DNA from: Nocardia cerradoensis NBRC 101014 | GTDB lineage: Bacteria > Actinomycetota > Actinomycetes > Mycobacteriales > Mycobacteriaceae | Assembly (NCBI RefSeq): GCF_000308535.1 | Contig: NZ_BAFW01000173.1 | Location: 1 to 56,291, forward strand | Direction of reading: 5' to 3' | Length of the DNA stretch: 56,291 nucleotides | Shown here: positions 35,352-44,510 of the stretch, piece after piece | How the letters are laid out: each line of letters opens with the position of its first letter | Position numbering within the stretch: position 1 is the first letter of the stretch | The notes under the pieces: model-generated | Database searches by the model: none | Told to the model about the DNA's origin: nothing | The model's input: the letters and a program-made list of their open reading frames with translations, nothing else | Program-made: the position numbers and the translations under genes

Positions 35352-36215
35352 ATGGCAGGTAAACGCACGGTGCTGACGGTTCAGCTGCGGCGGCTCGCCG
35401 CACTGCTGTCGGAGATGCGTGAGCAGGCGGGGATCAGCAAGGAGGTGGTCAGCGCCCGCACCGGCATCAACGTCACCACGCTCTACCGGATCGAAACCGC
35501 GCAGGCGCGCCCGCAGCGACGCACCCTCACCGCGATGCTCGACCTGTACGGCATCGGCGAACCACAACGCTCCGACGCGGTGCAGTTGCTGATGGAGGCG
35601 CAGAAGCCGGGCATGTCGCGCCCGTTCGAGGCGGCCGTCTCGGAGGTCTACGCCGCCTACATCAACTTCGAGACCGAGGCGCTGTCGGCCCGACTGTTCC
35701 AGACCTCGTTCATCCCCGGCCTGCTGCAGACCGAGCGCTATGCGTGGGCCGTGCTGGACACCGCGATGCCCAAGGTCGAGACCTCGGTGATCGAACAGCG
35801 CCTGCGGGCCCGGGTGGAGCGCTCCAAGGTGCTGACCCGCGACGGGAATCCGCTGGAGTTGTGGGTGGTCCTCGACGAGGCCGCCATCCGCCGGGTGGTC
35901 GGCGGGCCGGAGGTGATGCGCGAACAGTTGCTGCGCCTCACCGAGGACACCGACAAGCGCAATGTCATCCTGCAGGTGCTGCCGTTCGGCGCGGGTGCGC
36001 ATCCGGCGATGGTCGGCTCCTTCGTCGTCCTCGACTTCCCCGATCCGGCCGACCCCGAACTGGTCTACGTCGAAGGGATCGCCGGCGACGATATCGTCGA
36101 GGGCCACAACGAGATTCGGCGTTTCGGCGTGATGTTCGACCAGCTGCGGGCGATGGCGTTGAGCCCGCGTGATTCCGCGGAGATGATCAACGAGATCGCC
36201 GACGGCCTGCGCTGA
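35352..36215 (+). CDS. XRE-family regulator with DUF5753 domain
   Basis: 287 residues. N-terminal HTH of XRE/Cro type (LLSEMREQAGISKEVVSART and TTLYRIETAQARPQRRTL, about 18-60), then the DUF5753 domain (about 105-280; IPGLLQTERYAWAVL) which is common in actinobacterial regulators. ATG at 35352 follows AAGGAG. Such genes are usually followed by a small DUF397 gene forming a defence or antitoxin-like pair; here the next gene is on the opposite strand and no DUF397 gene follows. Target genes unknown. Confidence 0.85.
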   Translation: MAGKRTVLTVQLRRLAALLSEMREQAGISKEVVSARTGINVTTLYRIETAQARPQRRTLTAMLDLYGIGEPQRSDAVQLLMEAQKPGMSRPFEAAVSEVYAAYINFETEALSARLFQTSFIPGLLQTERYAWAVLDTAMPKVETSVIEQRLRARVERSKVLTRDGNPLELWVVLDEAAIRRVVGGPEVMREQLLRLTEDTDKRNVILQVLPFGAGAHPAMVGSFVVLDFPDPADPELVYVEGIAGDDIVEGHNEIRRFGVMFDQLRAMALSPRDSAEMINEIADGLR

Positions 36216-36231
36216 GCGACGCCGGCCCCGC

Positions 36232-37053
36232 TCACTGCCGGCTGGCGCGCCGGAATCCGACCGCCGCCGGCACCGCGAACAGGACCATCGCACCGACCGA
36301 CCATCCCACCGTCGCCCACAGCGGCCCGCGGGCCGACTCGCCGAGCGCCAGCGCGCTCATCGAGTCGATCGCCGTGGACAGCGGCTGATGGGCCACGATC
36401 GGCTGCGCCCAGCCGGGATAGGCGGGCAGCGGGACGAATCCGGTGCTGAAGAACATCAGCAGCGAGGATCCGAGCGAAATGGCCTCCACCACGAACGTTT
36501 TCGCCGAATACACCGCCACCGCCGTCACCATGGTGGCGAATCCGATTCCGTAGAGCAGCGGCACCCCGAGCACCGCGACCGCGGCGGCGGGACGGTGGAA
36601 CCGGAAACCGAGCGCCATACCCACCGCGAACAGGACCACCGTGCAGAGCACGATCCGGGCGATTTCGGCGAGCAGCCGGGACAGCAACCCCGAGGCGCGG
36701 TGGACCGGCAGCGCCCAGAAGCGGCCCAGCAGGCCCGCATCGCGTTCGCGGCCCAGCGTCACCGCCCCGGCCAGCGATCCCGACATCACCGACACCACCG
36801 TCACCATCGGCACCGAACCGTAGAGCGCGTCGACGCCGGAGAACGACGAGATCTGCCGGCCGAGCACCGTATTCAGCATTATCAGCAGCAGCGCCGGGAA
36901 GACCAGGATCTGTGCCGTGGTGAGCGGATCGCGGCGCCAGCGCCGCAACAGCCGGCCGGTCTGCACCAGGGTCTGCGGCAGCAGATACCGCCAGCGCTCG
37001 GTATCCACCTGCACGGTCGCCAATTCGCGCACCGCGGTGCCCGCCCCTGTCAT
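36232..37053 (-). CDS. ABC-2 type transport permease (DrrB/DrrC-like), second of pair
   Basis: 273 residues with about six membrane segments and the ABC-2 membrane pattern (MLNTVLGRQIS, VTLGRERDAGLLGRFWALPV). Its ATG (37053) overlaps the stop of the upstream permease gene (ATGA), so the two are co-translated and probably form one heterodimeric exporter. No ATPase gene is in the operon or nearby. In mycobacteria, drrA encodes the ATPase of such pairs. Confidence 0.8.
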   Translation of the reverse strand: MTGAGTAVRELATVQVDTERWRYLLPQTLVQTGRLLRRWRRDPLTTAQILVFPALLLIMLNTVLGRQISSFSGVDALYGSVPMVTVVSVMSGSLAGAVTLGRERDAGLLGRFWALPVHRASGLLSRLLAEIARIVLCTVVLFAVGMALGFRFHRPAAAVAVLGVPLLYGIGFATMVTAVAVYSAKTFVVEAISLGSSLLMFFSTGFVPLPAYPGWAQPIVAHQPLSTAIDSMSALALGESARGPLWATVGWSVGAMVLFAVPAAVGFRRASRQ

Positions 37054-37883
37054 CGCTGCCTCCGTACCGCCAGCGCCACCGACCCGGCGCCGAAGACCAG
37101 CAGCCCGGCCACCGTCCACATCACACCCGGCCCGATCGTCGACCGGTCCACCGCCGTCGCGAAACCCGGCTTGTCACCCGCGAGCGCCCGCATCGCGTCG
37201 ACGAACTGCGACACCGGCTGATTCCGCGCGAAACCCTGAATCCACGGCGGGAATTGAGAGGCCGGCGCGAACCCGGTGGACACCATGCCGAGAATCAATT
37301 GCGGCAGCATCAGCACCTGGGTGGTGGCCTCCGGCGACTTCGACAGCGCGCCCAGCAGATCACCGAACAGTCCCAGCATCACCCCGACCGACACCGAGAA
37401 CAAGAGGAAACCCAGTGTCTCCCAGTTACTTCCGCCGAATCGAAAGCCGATCACGTGCGCGGCCAGCAGCGCCGCCGCCAACGCGATGACGACGCGGTAT
37501 CCGGTGGCGGCGGTGCGGGCCGTCAACGGTGCGATCGAGGGAATGGGCATGGTCGCCAGCCGGGCATCGAGACCGTCGCGAGCATCGACCGCCGCCCGGA
37601 GCGCGGCCGCGGACGCGCAGAACGACACCGCCTGCATGACGATCATCGGCATCAGGAACTGGGCGTAACTGCTCGCCCCGTGCCCGGCGAAACTCATCAC
37701 CCGGTTCAGCGGTACGTAGAACCCCAGGGTGAACACCGTCGGCGCCAGCACCGCCGTGAGCACCTCGCCGTTGCGCAGTGACGGCCGGATCTGGCGCCGG
37801 GTGAGCACCCAGCACGGCAGCCACCAGCCGCGCAGCACGGCATGTGCGCCCCGCCGCGGCATCGCCTGGATTCGCACGGTCAT
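37050..37883 (-). CDS. ABC-2 type transport permease (DrrB/DrrC-like), first of pair
   Basis: 277 residues, about six membrane segments, Arg-rich N-terminus, with FLMPMIVMQAVSFCASAAAL and LLFSVSVGVMLGLFGDLLGAL. Start ATG/GTG near 37883; the frame upstream ends nearby. Downstream it overlaps the second permease by four bases. The operon lacks an ATP-binding subunit, so transport would need an ATPase encoded elsewhere. Substrate unknown; homologous pairs export lipids or antibiotics. Confidence 0.8.
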   Translation of the reverse strand: MTVRIQAMPRRGAHAVLRGWWLPCWVLTRRQIRPSLRNGEVLTAVLAPTVFTLGFYVPLNRVMSFAGHGASSYAQFLMPMIVMQAVSFCASAAALRAAVDARDGLDARLATMPIPSIAPLTARTAATGYRVVIALAAALLAAHVIGFRFGGSNWETLGFLLFSVSVGVMLGLFGDLLGALSKSPEATTQVLMLPQLILGMVSTGFAPASQFPPWIQGFARNQPVSQFVDAMRALAGDKPGFATAVDRSTIGPGVMWTVAGLLVFGAGSVALAVRRQR

Positions 37884-38076
37884 CGCCTGCTCCGTTCGCG
37901 CCCGGTCGGCATCCGTCCATCACACCAGACCAGCGGCCGCCGCGGCGCGATCTCCGCGCAAAGCGAGGTCCGATTCGCGATGTATGTCGCGACCTACCGG
38001 CCCTCGTCCCGGACGAACCGGACCAGGGAGCGTGGTCCTCCCACCATCGGCGGCGCGGGGAACTAAGCTGTGCGCC

Positions 38077-38598
38077 GTGCTCGAACCCCAGCCCGCCGTC
38101 GCCCCCCATCCGGATATCGCCCACCTGGCTCCGCTGCTGGGCACCTGGCGGGGCTCCGGTCACGGGGAGTACCCGACCATCGAGCCGTTCGACTATCACG
38201 AGGAAATCCGCTTCGGCCACGTCGGCCGGCCGTTCCTCACCTATCGGCAGCGCACTCGCCACGCCGCCGACGGCCGCTCGCTGCACGCCGAGACCGGTTA
38301 TCTGCGCTCGACCGGCGCGGACCGGGTCGAGCTCATCCTGGCTCACCCCACCGGTATCACCGAGATCTGCGAAGGGCGGATCGCCGTCGCCGAGGACGGG
38401 CTGCGGCTCGAACTCGATTCCACGCATATCGGCACCTCCAGTACGGCGAAAACGGTCACCGCCCTGGGCCGCTCGATTCATCTGTCCGGGGACACGATCG
38501 ACTACAAGCTGCGAATGGCGGCCGTCGGGCAACCGAAGCAACACCATCTGTCGGCCAGCTTGCACCGAGCTGAACAGAATGAGAAATTGAACGTCTAA
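38077..38598 (+). CDS. Nitrobindin-like haem-binding beta-barrel (THAP4/FABP-like)
   Basis: 173 residues. The N-terminal motif LLGTWRGSGHGEYPTI near 20-35 and the C-terminal His in the KQHHLSASLHR region are hallmarks of nitrobindins, ten-stranded barrels binding ferric haem at a proximal His and reacting with NO or peroxynitrite. In M. tuberculosis the family member is Rv2717c. GTG at 38077 has TAAGCT 7 bases upstream and no Shine-Dalgarno. Divergent from the ABC permease pair. Confidence 0.88.
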   Translation: MLEPQPAVAPHPDIAHLAPLLGTWRGSGHGEYPTIEPFDYHEEIRFGHVGRPFLTYRQRTRHAADGRSLHAETGYLRSTGADRVELILAHPTGITEICEGRIAVAEDGLRLELDSTHIGTSSTAKTVTALGRSIHLSGDTIDYKLRMAAVGQPKQHHLSASLHRAEQNEKLNV

Positions 38599-38751
38599 CC
38601 AGGCCTTTCATGACCTTTTCCGCTGCGCAATCCGGCACAGGGGGTTGTCGGCGCGCGGTTCGCCGGTTTACGGTTTTCCAGGTCGGCTAATAGTCGGCGA
38701 ACCCGATGGTTCGATGCCAGTGGCTCTCACTCACCGACAAGGGAGAAGACC

Positions 38752-38907
38752 ATGAAGCGTTCGACGCTCACGCTGATCACCGCGGGGATGATCCTCGCCG
38801 GGACCGGGGCCGTGGAGATTCTGGGAGACGGTTCGGCCGGGGCCTCACCCCCGACCGAGCACGCCACCTCGGCCACCGTCGGTGGAACGGAGGTGCAGGG
38901 ACAATAA
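38752..38907 (+). CDS. Small secreted peptide (51 aa)
   Basis: A 51-residue peptide, ATG 38752 to TAA 38905-38907, preceded by a good AAGGGAGAAG site. The first part (MKRSTLTLITAGMILAGTG) is a signal-peptide-like hydrophobic N-terminus; the likely mature part is short and Gly/Ser/Ala/Thr-rich (GSAGASPPTEHATSATVGG). Possible promoter: TTTACG at 38667-38672 and TAATAG at 38688-38693. It ends at a strong hairpin terminator, supporting a real transcription unit. Function unknown; it could be an envelope or signalling peptide. Confidence 0.6.
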   Translation: MKRSTLTLITAGMILAGTGAVEILGDGSAGASPPTEHATSATVGGTEVQGQ

Positions 38908-38938
38908 ACGGCACCCGAACTACACAGCTTTCACCCCC

Positions 38939-38967
38939 GTGACCGGACGCACCGAGCGTCCGGTCAC
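38939..38967. terminator. Bidirectional hairpin terminator, small peptide / PBP
   Basis: Perfect 12-bp stem GTGACCGGACGC / GCGTCCGGTCAC, loop ACCGA, followed on the plus strand by GATTGTTT. It lies between the convergent ends at 38907 (+) and 38975 (-). Confidence 0.85.
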
Positions 38968-38974
38968 GATTGTT

Positions 38975-40795
38975 TCAGGCACTCCCCGGCGGCAGAGCCG
39001 CCAGCATATCCCTGGTCACCGCGACCGCGTTGTCGGAACTTCCGCCCCGCACCAGCAGGGTGGCCCACGCCAGATCGCCGCGGTAGCCGATGAACCACGA
39101 ATGCGATCCGCCGTCGACCTCCGCCTCACCGGTCTTGCCGAACACCTCGCCCTGGTCGGCGATCCGCTCCGCCGTACCGCCGGTGACCACCTTGCGCATC
39201 ATCGCCTGCAGCCCCTGCACCACCTGCGGCGACAGGCTCGGCCGATCACCGTGCACGGCCGTCTCGTGTCCGGAGATCAGATACGGCGTCGGCGCCGATC
39301 CGTGTGCGACCGTCGCCGCCACCAGCGCCATGCCGAAGGGGCTGACCACCACCTTGCCCTGGCCGATCCCGTCCTCGGTGCGGACCACCTCGTCGTCGGC
39401 GCGCGGCACCGAACCCGATACCGTCGGCAACCCTGCCACGGTGTAGTCCGGGCCCACTCCCAGCCGCGCCGCCGCGTCGGTCAGTGCCGTCCCCGGCAGT
39501 TCGCTGGCCAATTTCGCGAAGGCGGTATTGCAGGAACGCTCGTAGGCCGTCGACATCGGCACATCGCCGAGGGAGAACTCGTCGTAGTTCGGAATCGTGC
39601 GCTCCCCCACCACGATCCGGCTCGGGCACGGGACGACGGTATCCGGGTTCGCGATGTCGGCGGTCATCGCGGCGGCGGCGGTGACGGTTTTGAAGGTGGA
39701 GCCGGGCGGATACAGCCCGGTGGTCGCGACCGGACCGTCGGTGTCGGCGGCCTCGTTCTGCGCCACCGCGAGGATCGCTCCGGTGGAGGGCTGGATCACC
39801 ACCATCATGGTCTGCTCGCGGCGCGGGTCGACGGCACGCTGGGCGGCGTTCTGCACGGTGCGGTCGATACTCAGCGAGAACGACGGCGCCGGTTGCGGCG
39901 CAACCTCTTTCAGCACATCGGTATCGACGCCGTCGGCATTCACGGTGACCACGCTCCAGCCGGCCTTGCCGTCGACCTCGTCGATGACGGTCTTGCGGAT
40001 CTGGGTCATCAGATCGGGCGCGAAATGGCGGTCGGTGGGAATGAGGTCCCACTGCCGGTCGGTGGTCACCCCGGGCAGGCCCAGCAGCTGTCCGCTGACC
40101 TGATCGAATTCCCAGTCGCTCAGGCCGAGGACGAGTGCCGGACCGTGTTGTTTGCGGGCGGCGGCCAGGATCGCGTCGCTGGTCAGGCTGTCGTCGAACT
40201 GCTTCAGCCCGGCCGAGAGCGCACCGGCCACATATCCCGGGTCCGGGGCGTCGGACACCGTGAACGAGATCCGGTGCACGACACCCGGAATCAGGACGTC
40301 GCTGCCGGATCGTTCGTTGACCCGGGCACGCGGTGCCGGGGTGGTGCGCAGGTGCAGACTCTGGGTGTCGCCCAGTTTCGGGTGGATGTCGGAAGCGCTC
40401 CAGCGCACCTTCCACTGCCCGCCGCTGCGGCCCATCTGCAACTGCCCGGAGTAGGTCCAGACACGGTCCTTCGGCAGCGTCCACTCGTAGGTGTAGTCGA
40501 CGGTGGCGGTGTCGCCGGTGACGCGCGCGGATCCGGTGTGTGCGGTCAGGTGCTGCGCCTGCAGGTTCCGCCACGCCGAAGCCAGTGCCGCCGAGGCCTT
40601 CTCGGGTTGCGTGGTCAGATCGGCGGCGTCCGCCGGATCCTGCCGGGCGAAGGCGGCCAGGAACGAGTCGGCGGCGGCGACCGGCCCCTGCGGTCCGGAC
40701 GAACACGCGCCCGCCGTCATCACCACGGCGGCGGCCGCACTCAGCACCAGCGCGCGGGGCGCCCACGCGCGCGGCGCACATCTCGACTTCGACAT
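38975..40795 (-). CDS. Penicillin-binding lipoprotein (class B transpeptidase, Rv2864c-like)
   Basis: 606 residues. Signal peptide and lipobox (VVMTAGACSSG) indicate a lipoprotein. An NTF2-like MecA_N domain is at about 40-150, a dimerisation domain follows, and the transpeptidase has SxxK in PGSTFKTV (about 366), SxN in ERSCNTAF, and KTG in FGKTGEAEV (about 553). It cross-links peptidoglycan outside the membrane. ATG 40795 has TACCAT 8 bases upstream. In mycobacteria Rv2864c occupies this position between map and ispG. Confidence 0.92.
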   Translation of the reverse strand: MSKSRCAPRAWAPRALVLSAAAAVVMTAGACSSGPQGPVAAADSFLAAFARQDPADAADLTTQPEKASAALASAWRNLQAQHLTAHTGSARVTGDTATVDYTYEWTLPKDRVWTYSGQLQMGRSGGQWKVRWSASDIHPKLGDTQSLHLRTTPAPRARVNERSGSDVLIPGVVHRISFTVSDAPDPGYVAGALSAGLKQFDDSLTSDAILAAARKQHGPALVLGLSDWEFDQVSGQLLGLPGVTTDRQWDLIPTDRHFAPDLMTQIRKTVIDEVDGKAGWSVVTVNADGVDTDVLKEVAPQPAPSFSLSIDRTVQNAAQRAVDPRREQTMMVVIQPSTGAILAVAQNEAADTDGPVATTGLYPPGSTFKTVTAAAAMTADIANPDTVVPCPSRIVVGERTIPNYDEFSLGDVPMSTAYERSCNTAFAKLASELPGTALTDAAARLGVGPDYTVAGLPTVSGSVPRADDEVVRTEDGIGQGKVVVSPFGMALVAATVAHGSAPTPYLISGHETAVHGDRPSLSPQVVQGLQAMMRKVVTGGTAERIADQGEVFGKTGEAEVDGGSHSWFIGYRGDLAWATLLVRGGSSDNAVAVTRDMLAALPPGSA

Positions 40796-40875
40796 CGCCA
40801 CCGATGGTAGCCAGCCGGTCGCTGGTAAACGTTGCGACACACTGGCTTTGCCCGGTGCGCGGCGGAACCGGGCGT

Positions 40876-41736
40876 TCAGTCCACGAGGACCGTCGCGAAT
40901 GTCGCGACCTGATGGAAGCCCACCTTGGCGTAGGCGCGCCGGGCGACCTCGTTGTAGGAGTTCACATACAGGCTCGCCGTCCGCCCCGCCGCGACCACCG
41001 CATCGGCGACCGCGGCCGTCCCGGCGGTGCCCAGGCCGCGCCCGCGCCACTGCGGATGCACCCAGACGCCCTGGATCTGGCCGGTCCGCCGGGACATGGC
41101 TCCCACCTCGGCCTTGTAGACGACCTCACCGTCCTCGAAGCGCGCCCAGGCGCGGCCGGCTTCGATGAGGCTCGCGACGCGACGCCGGTATCCGCGACCG
41201 CCGTCACCGGCCCGCGGATCGACGCCGATCTCCTCGGTGAACATGGCCACCGCGGCGACCAGATACCGTTCCAGCTCGTCACCGCGTACGCGGCGCACCT
41301 TCGGATCGGGAACGGCCTGGGCGCGGCCGTCCAGGGCCAGCAGCGGCTGATCGGCGCGGATCTCGCGCGGCGGACCCCACCGATGTTCCAGGGTCTCCCA
41401 CAGCGGCAACGCCAATTCCTGGCGGCCCACCACCGAAGAGCACACCCGCGGCCAGCGCGCCGCGCGGTCGGCGAAGGCCCGCATATCGTCGGTCGTCCCG
41501 CGCAGCGGCACCAGATTGGCGCCCGAGAAACACAGCGAATCCGCCGGGGTGCCCCGCGTCCACAGTTCTCCGCCGCCGCGATTGTCCAGGCCGTATTCCT
41601 GCAGGCGCGCGGCGACCATGCACCCGGCCACCGGATCGGTGTCCAGCACTTCCAGCACCTGCGCCAGATCGCGATCCGCGAGCTGACGAGCACCGGAAAT
41701 CCGTGACCGGCGCGACGGTTCCAGCACACTCCGCAC
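40876..41736 (-). CDS. GNAT family N-acetyltransferase (Rv2867c-like)
   Basis: 286 residues. An N-terminal degenerate half (SGANLVPLRGTTDDMRAFADR) is followed by a C-terminal GNAT fold with the acetyl-CoA loop QGVWVHPQWRGRGLGTAGTA and YVNSYNEVARRAYAKVGF. The start is uncertain: GTG 41736 or 41727 are both near a GGGAG site; an upstream frame runs further. It follows ispG on the minus strand. Substrate unknown. Matches Rv2867c by position next to ispG. Confidence 0.85.
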   Translation of the reverse strand: MRSVLEPSRRSRISGARQLADRDLAQVLEVLDTDPVAGCMVAARLQEYGLDNRGGGELWTRGTPADSLCFSGANLVPLRGTTDDMRAFADRAARWPRVCSSVVGRQELALPLWETLEHRWGPPREIRADQPLLALDGRAQAVPDPKVRRVRGDELERYLVAAVAMFTEEIGVDPRAGDGGRGYRRRVASLIEAGRAWARFEDGEVVYKAEVGAMSRRTGQIQGVWVHPQWRGRGLGTAGTAAVADAVVAAGRTASLYVNSYNEVARRAYAKVGFHQVATFATVLVD

Positions 41737-41843
41737 GCTCCCAGCCTGCCATGAACGCCGCCTGCGTGCGGGGGCTTTGCTCGGCTCCAGCGACAGAATG
41801 CGGCCGGCGCGCGACACGCCCATCCCCTATCCGCGTCCGGCGA

Positions 41844-43001
41844 TCATCCGACGGTGACGACGGGCTCGCCGGTTTCGGCGTCGGTACCCATCTCGTCGGC
41901 GATGCGCATGGCCTCTTCGATCAGCGTCTCCACGATCTGATGTTCGGGCACGGTCTTGACGACCTCGCCCTTCACGAAGATCTGGCCCTTGCCGTTGCCG
42001 GAGGCGACACCCAGATCGGCCTCGCGCGCCTCACCCGGACCGTTGACCACACAACCCATCACGGCCACCCGCAGCGGCACCTCGAGACCCTCCAGACCCG
42101 CGGTGACCTCGTTGGCGAGGGTGTAGACGTCGACCTGCGCACGTCCGCAGGAGGGGCAGGACACGATCTCGAGTTTGCGCGGCCGCAGATTCAGCGACTG
42201 CAGGATCTGCCCACCGACCTTGACCTCCTCGGCGGGCGGCGCGGACAGCGAGACCCGGATGGTGTCGCCGATGCCCTCGCTGAGCAGGGCGCCGAAGGCC
42301 ACCGCCGATTTGATCGTGCCCTGGAAGGCCGGTCCGGCCTCGGTGACGCCCAGGTGCAGTGGATAGTCGCACTGTGCGGCCAGCTGCCGGTAGGCCTCGA
42401 CCATGACCACCGGATCGTTGTGCTTGACCGAGATCTTGATATCGCCGAAGCCGTGCTCCTCGAACAGGCTCGCCTCCCACAGCGCCGACTCCACCAGCGC
42501 CTCGGGGGTGGCCTTGCCGTACTTCTCGAGCATGCGCTTGTCCAGGGAGCCGGCGTTCACGCCGATCCGGATCGGGATCCCGGCCGCACCGGCGGCCTTG
42601 GCGACTTCCTTGACCCGGCCGTCGAACTCCTTGATGTTGCCCGGATTGACGCGCACGGCGGCGCAGCCGGCATCGATCGCGGCGAAGATGTAGCGCGGCT
42701 GGAAGTGGATATCCGCGATCACCGGGATCTGCGACTTCTTCGCGATCATCGGCAGCGCGTCGGCATCCTCCTGCCGCGGGCAGGCCACGCGCACGATGTC
42801 ACAGCCCGATGCGGTCAACTCCGCGATCTGCTGCAGCGTGGCGTTCACGTCGTGGGTCTTGGTCGTGGTCATCGACTGGACGGAGATGGGGTGATCACTG
42901 CCCACTCCCACCGTGCCCACCATCAGCTGGCGCGTCTTACGCCGCGGTGCGAGGACCGCCGCCGGTGCGGCCGGCATCCCCAGGGTGATGGCTGTGCTCA
43001 C
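41844..43001 (-). CDS. ispG: 4-hydroxy-3-methylbut-2-en-1-yl diphosphate synthase (GcpE/IspG)
   Basis: 385 residues. Fourth-last type step of the MEP isoprenoid pathway, converting MEcPP to HMBPP with a [4Fe-4S] cluster. Cluster cysteines are in [11 protein letters not shown] and [12 protein letters not shown]; the TIM barrel has [13 protein letters not shown] and [13 protein letters not shown]. The GTG at 43001 is preceded by a 42-base leader after a possible -10 TAGACT (43050-43055). dxr of the same pathway is at 47836-48975. Matches Rv2868c. Confidence 0.96.
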   Translation of the reverse strand: MSTAITLGMPAAPAAVLAPRRKTRQLMVGTVGVGSDHPISVQSMTTTKTHDVNATLQQIAELTASGCDIVRVACPRQEDADALPMIAKKSQIPVIADIHFQPRYIFAAIDAGCAAVRVNPGNIKEFDGRVKEVAKAAGAAGIPIRIGVNAGSLDKRMLEKYGKATPEALVESALWEASLFEEHGFGDIKISVKHNDPVVMVEAYRQLAAQCDYPLHLGVTEAGPAFQGTIKSAVAFGALLSEGIGDTIRVSLSAPPAEEVKVGGQILQSLNLRPRKLEIVSCPSCGRAQVDVYTLANEVTAGLEGLEVPLRVAVMGCVVNGPGEAREADLGVASGNGKGQIFVKGEVVKTVPEHQIVETLIEEAMRIADEMGTDAETGEPVVTVG

Positions 43002-43294
43002 GTTCGGCTGCCTACTTTCGTCTGCGTCTGGTGCACCCGTTCGCTGCCGAGTCTAGTGCGGGCGGTATGGGAGCGACCTGTGAGAGCACCGACACCCCGG
43101 CCGGTGACCGGCGAGCTCGCGGTTGTCCACCGCCGGGAACGACTTGTGACCAGGACCGCACCGCTGCCCGGCCGGGCCGCCCGCAGCGCCCTGCGAGGCC
43201 CGGTCATCCGGGGTTTTCCGCTCGGATGCCGATGTGGTTACCGTGGATCAGCCGAAGGCCGGCACCCACCGTCACGTTCAGGAGGATTCACCGG
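43002..43294. other. Divergent intergenic region, ispG / endonuclease V
   Basis: Contains the candidate ispG -10 TAGACT (minus strand, 43050-43055) and an AGGAGG site at 43280-43285 that serves the short ORF preceding endonuclease V. No other gene recognised. Confidence 0.5.
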
Positions 43295-43330
43295 ATGTAC
43301 ATCCCGCGAACCCGTGTCGGGCGGCGCTGA
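43295..43330 (+). CDS. 11-codon leader ORF upstream of endonuclease V
   Basis: A strong AGGAGG site at 43280-43285 precedes ATG 43295, which opens a tiny frame MYIPRTRVGRR ending at TGA 43328-43330. The endonuclease V GTG starts two bases later (43333), so translation of the leader may feed ribosomes to it. Alternatively the AGGAGG is wasted and the gene is longer upstream. Seen directly in sequence; function inferred. Confidence 0.4.
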   Translation: MYIPRTRVGRR

Positions 43331-43332
43331 CC

Positions 43333-44016
43333 GTGCGCCTGGCGATGGCTCCGGAACTGCCCGCCGACCCGGAAGCGGCTGCGGCACTGCAGGAACGATT
43401 GCGCGAGTCGGTGCTCACCCATGACCCGCGGCCGCCGCGATCTCGCACCGTCGCGGGCCTGGATTCGGCCTACGACGAGTCCGGCGCGGTCGTCGCCGCC
43501 GTCGTGGTCCTCGATATCGCCACGATGGAGACCGTCGACACCGCCGTCGCCCACGGCACGGCGAGCTTTCCGTACGTCCCCGGCCTGCTCGCGTTCCGGG
43601 AGCTGCCGACCACTTTGGCCGCGCTGGAACGCCTCGGCACCACGCCCGACCTGCTGGTGTGCGACGGCCAGGGCATCGCCCACCCGCGGCGCTTCGGGCT
43701 GGCATGCCACCTGGGCGTGCTGACCGGCCTGCCGTCGATCGGCGTCGCCAAGACGGTGTGGGGTGAGTGCGGCGAGCCCGATGCCGCGCGAGGTTCGGTC
43801 GCCGACGTCACTGTGGACGGCGAGGTGGTCGGGCGGGCGCTGCGCACCCAGCCCGGAATCAAACCGGTGTACGTGTCGGTGGGCCATCGCATCTCCCTCG
43901 ACACCGCCTGCGCCCAGGTTCTCGCGCTGGCGCCGAAGTACCGCCAGCCCGAAACCACCCGTCGCGCCGATCATCTGTGCCGGACCCTGCTGCGCGACAC
44001 CGTCGCTCGCGGCTAG
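43333..44016 (+). CDS. nfi: Endonuclease V (deoxyinosine 3'-endonuclease)
   Basis: About 227 residues from GTG 43333 (or ATG 43345). Cleaves DNA near deaminated bases such as inosine. The catalytic set is intact: Asp in AGLDSAYDES, the RELP segment with Glu in PGLLAFREL, Asp in LVCDGQGIAHPRRFG, and Lys in IGVAKTVWG. A longer in-frame start at 43234 would add an unconvincing N-terminus. Upstream is the 11-codon leader with the only good Shine-Dalgarno. Divergent from ispG. Confidence 0.88.
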   Translation: MRLAMAPELPADPEAAAALQERLRESVLTHDPRPPRSRTVAGLDSAYDESGAVVAAVVVLDIATMETVDTAVAHGTASFPYVPGLLAFRELPTTLAALERLGTTPDLLVCDGQGIAHPRRFGLACHLGVLTGLPSIGVAKTVWGECGEPDAARGSVADVTVDGEVVGRALRTQPGIKPVYVSVGHRISLDTACAQVLALAPKYRQPETTRRADHLCRTLLRDTVARG

Positions 44017-44510
44017 CGCGAATCCGGCGACCGGCGACGCGCGGCACCATCGAAACGATCTCGGAGACGAGCTTCGGCAATCTCATCGCTAATGAGCGTT
44101 CCCGATGCGGGCGGCGGTGATATCCGCCGAGCGCCAACAGCACCCGAGGCGGTGGACCATCACCGTTCGCACGGCGCCGGAGTCGAATGTCACCTCGTTC
44201 CGGATATCGGTGTCGAACTATTTCGCAACCGACTCGATTTATCGGCAGTTCGAACACCATCGAAGCTGCCGGAAATCACAAACAATTCGCCCTGCACCCG
44301 TGCGATCCGATTCGTTTCCGCGAGCCGAGACGACGGCGGCCGATCACTGACGCCACCGGGTATCACACATGAATACGGCCGATCAGGCGGTGTATCCGCG
44401 GATCGGATGCCGGCGATGGATATGACGAATCGCGAAATGGCAAGCCGCGGTCGAAATTCGCGCCCAATTCGTACCTTGACGAGCTTCGCCGACGGGCAGA
44501 CGATAGATCG
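44017..44510. other. 494-base region without recognised gene
   Basis: Noticeably less GC-rich than its surroundings. Open frames on both strands (44092-44514 plus; 43859-44260 minus) do not resemble any family known to me. Small repeats: CTCAT-cgcta-ATGAG and GGCGG-tgatat-CCGCC. A TTGACG at 44476-44481 lies about 17 bases upstream of a GACGAT element just before the next start, so the next gene may have a leaderless promoter here. Confidence 0.45.

Noticed and set aside
37884..38076. Remnant of a DrrA-type ATPase upstream of the permease pair
   Set aside because: Translated all minus-strand frames by eye and saw no Walker, signature or ABC C-terminal motif.
43234..43332. Longer N-terminus for endonuclease V
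   Set aside because: The extra residues are not family-like and would make the strong Shine-Dalgarno and short leader ORF meaningless; kept as an alternative only.
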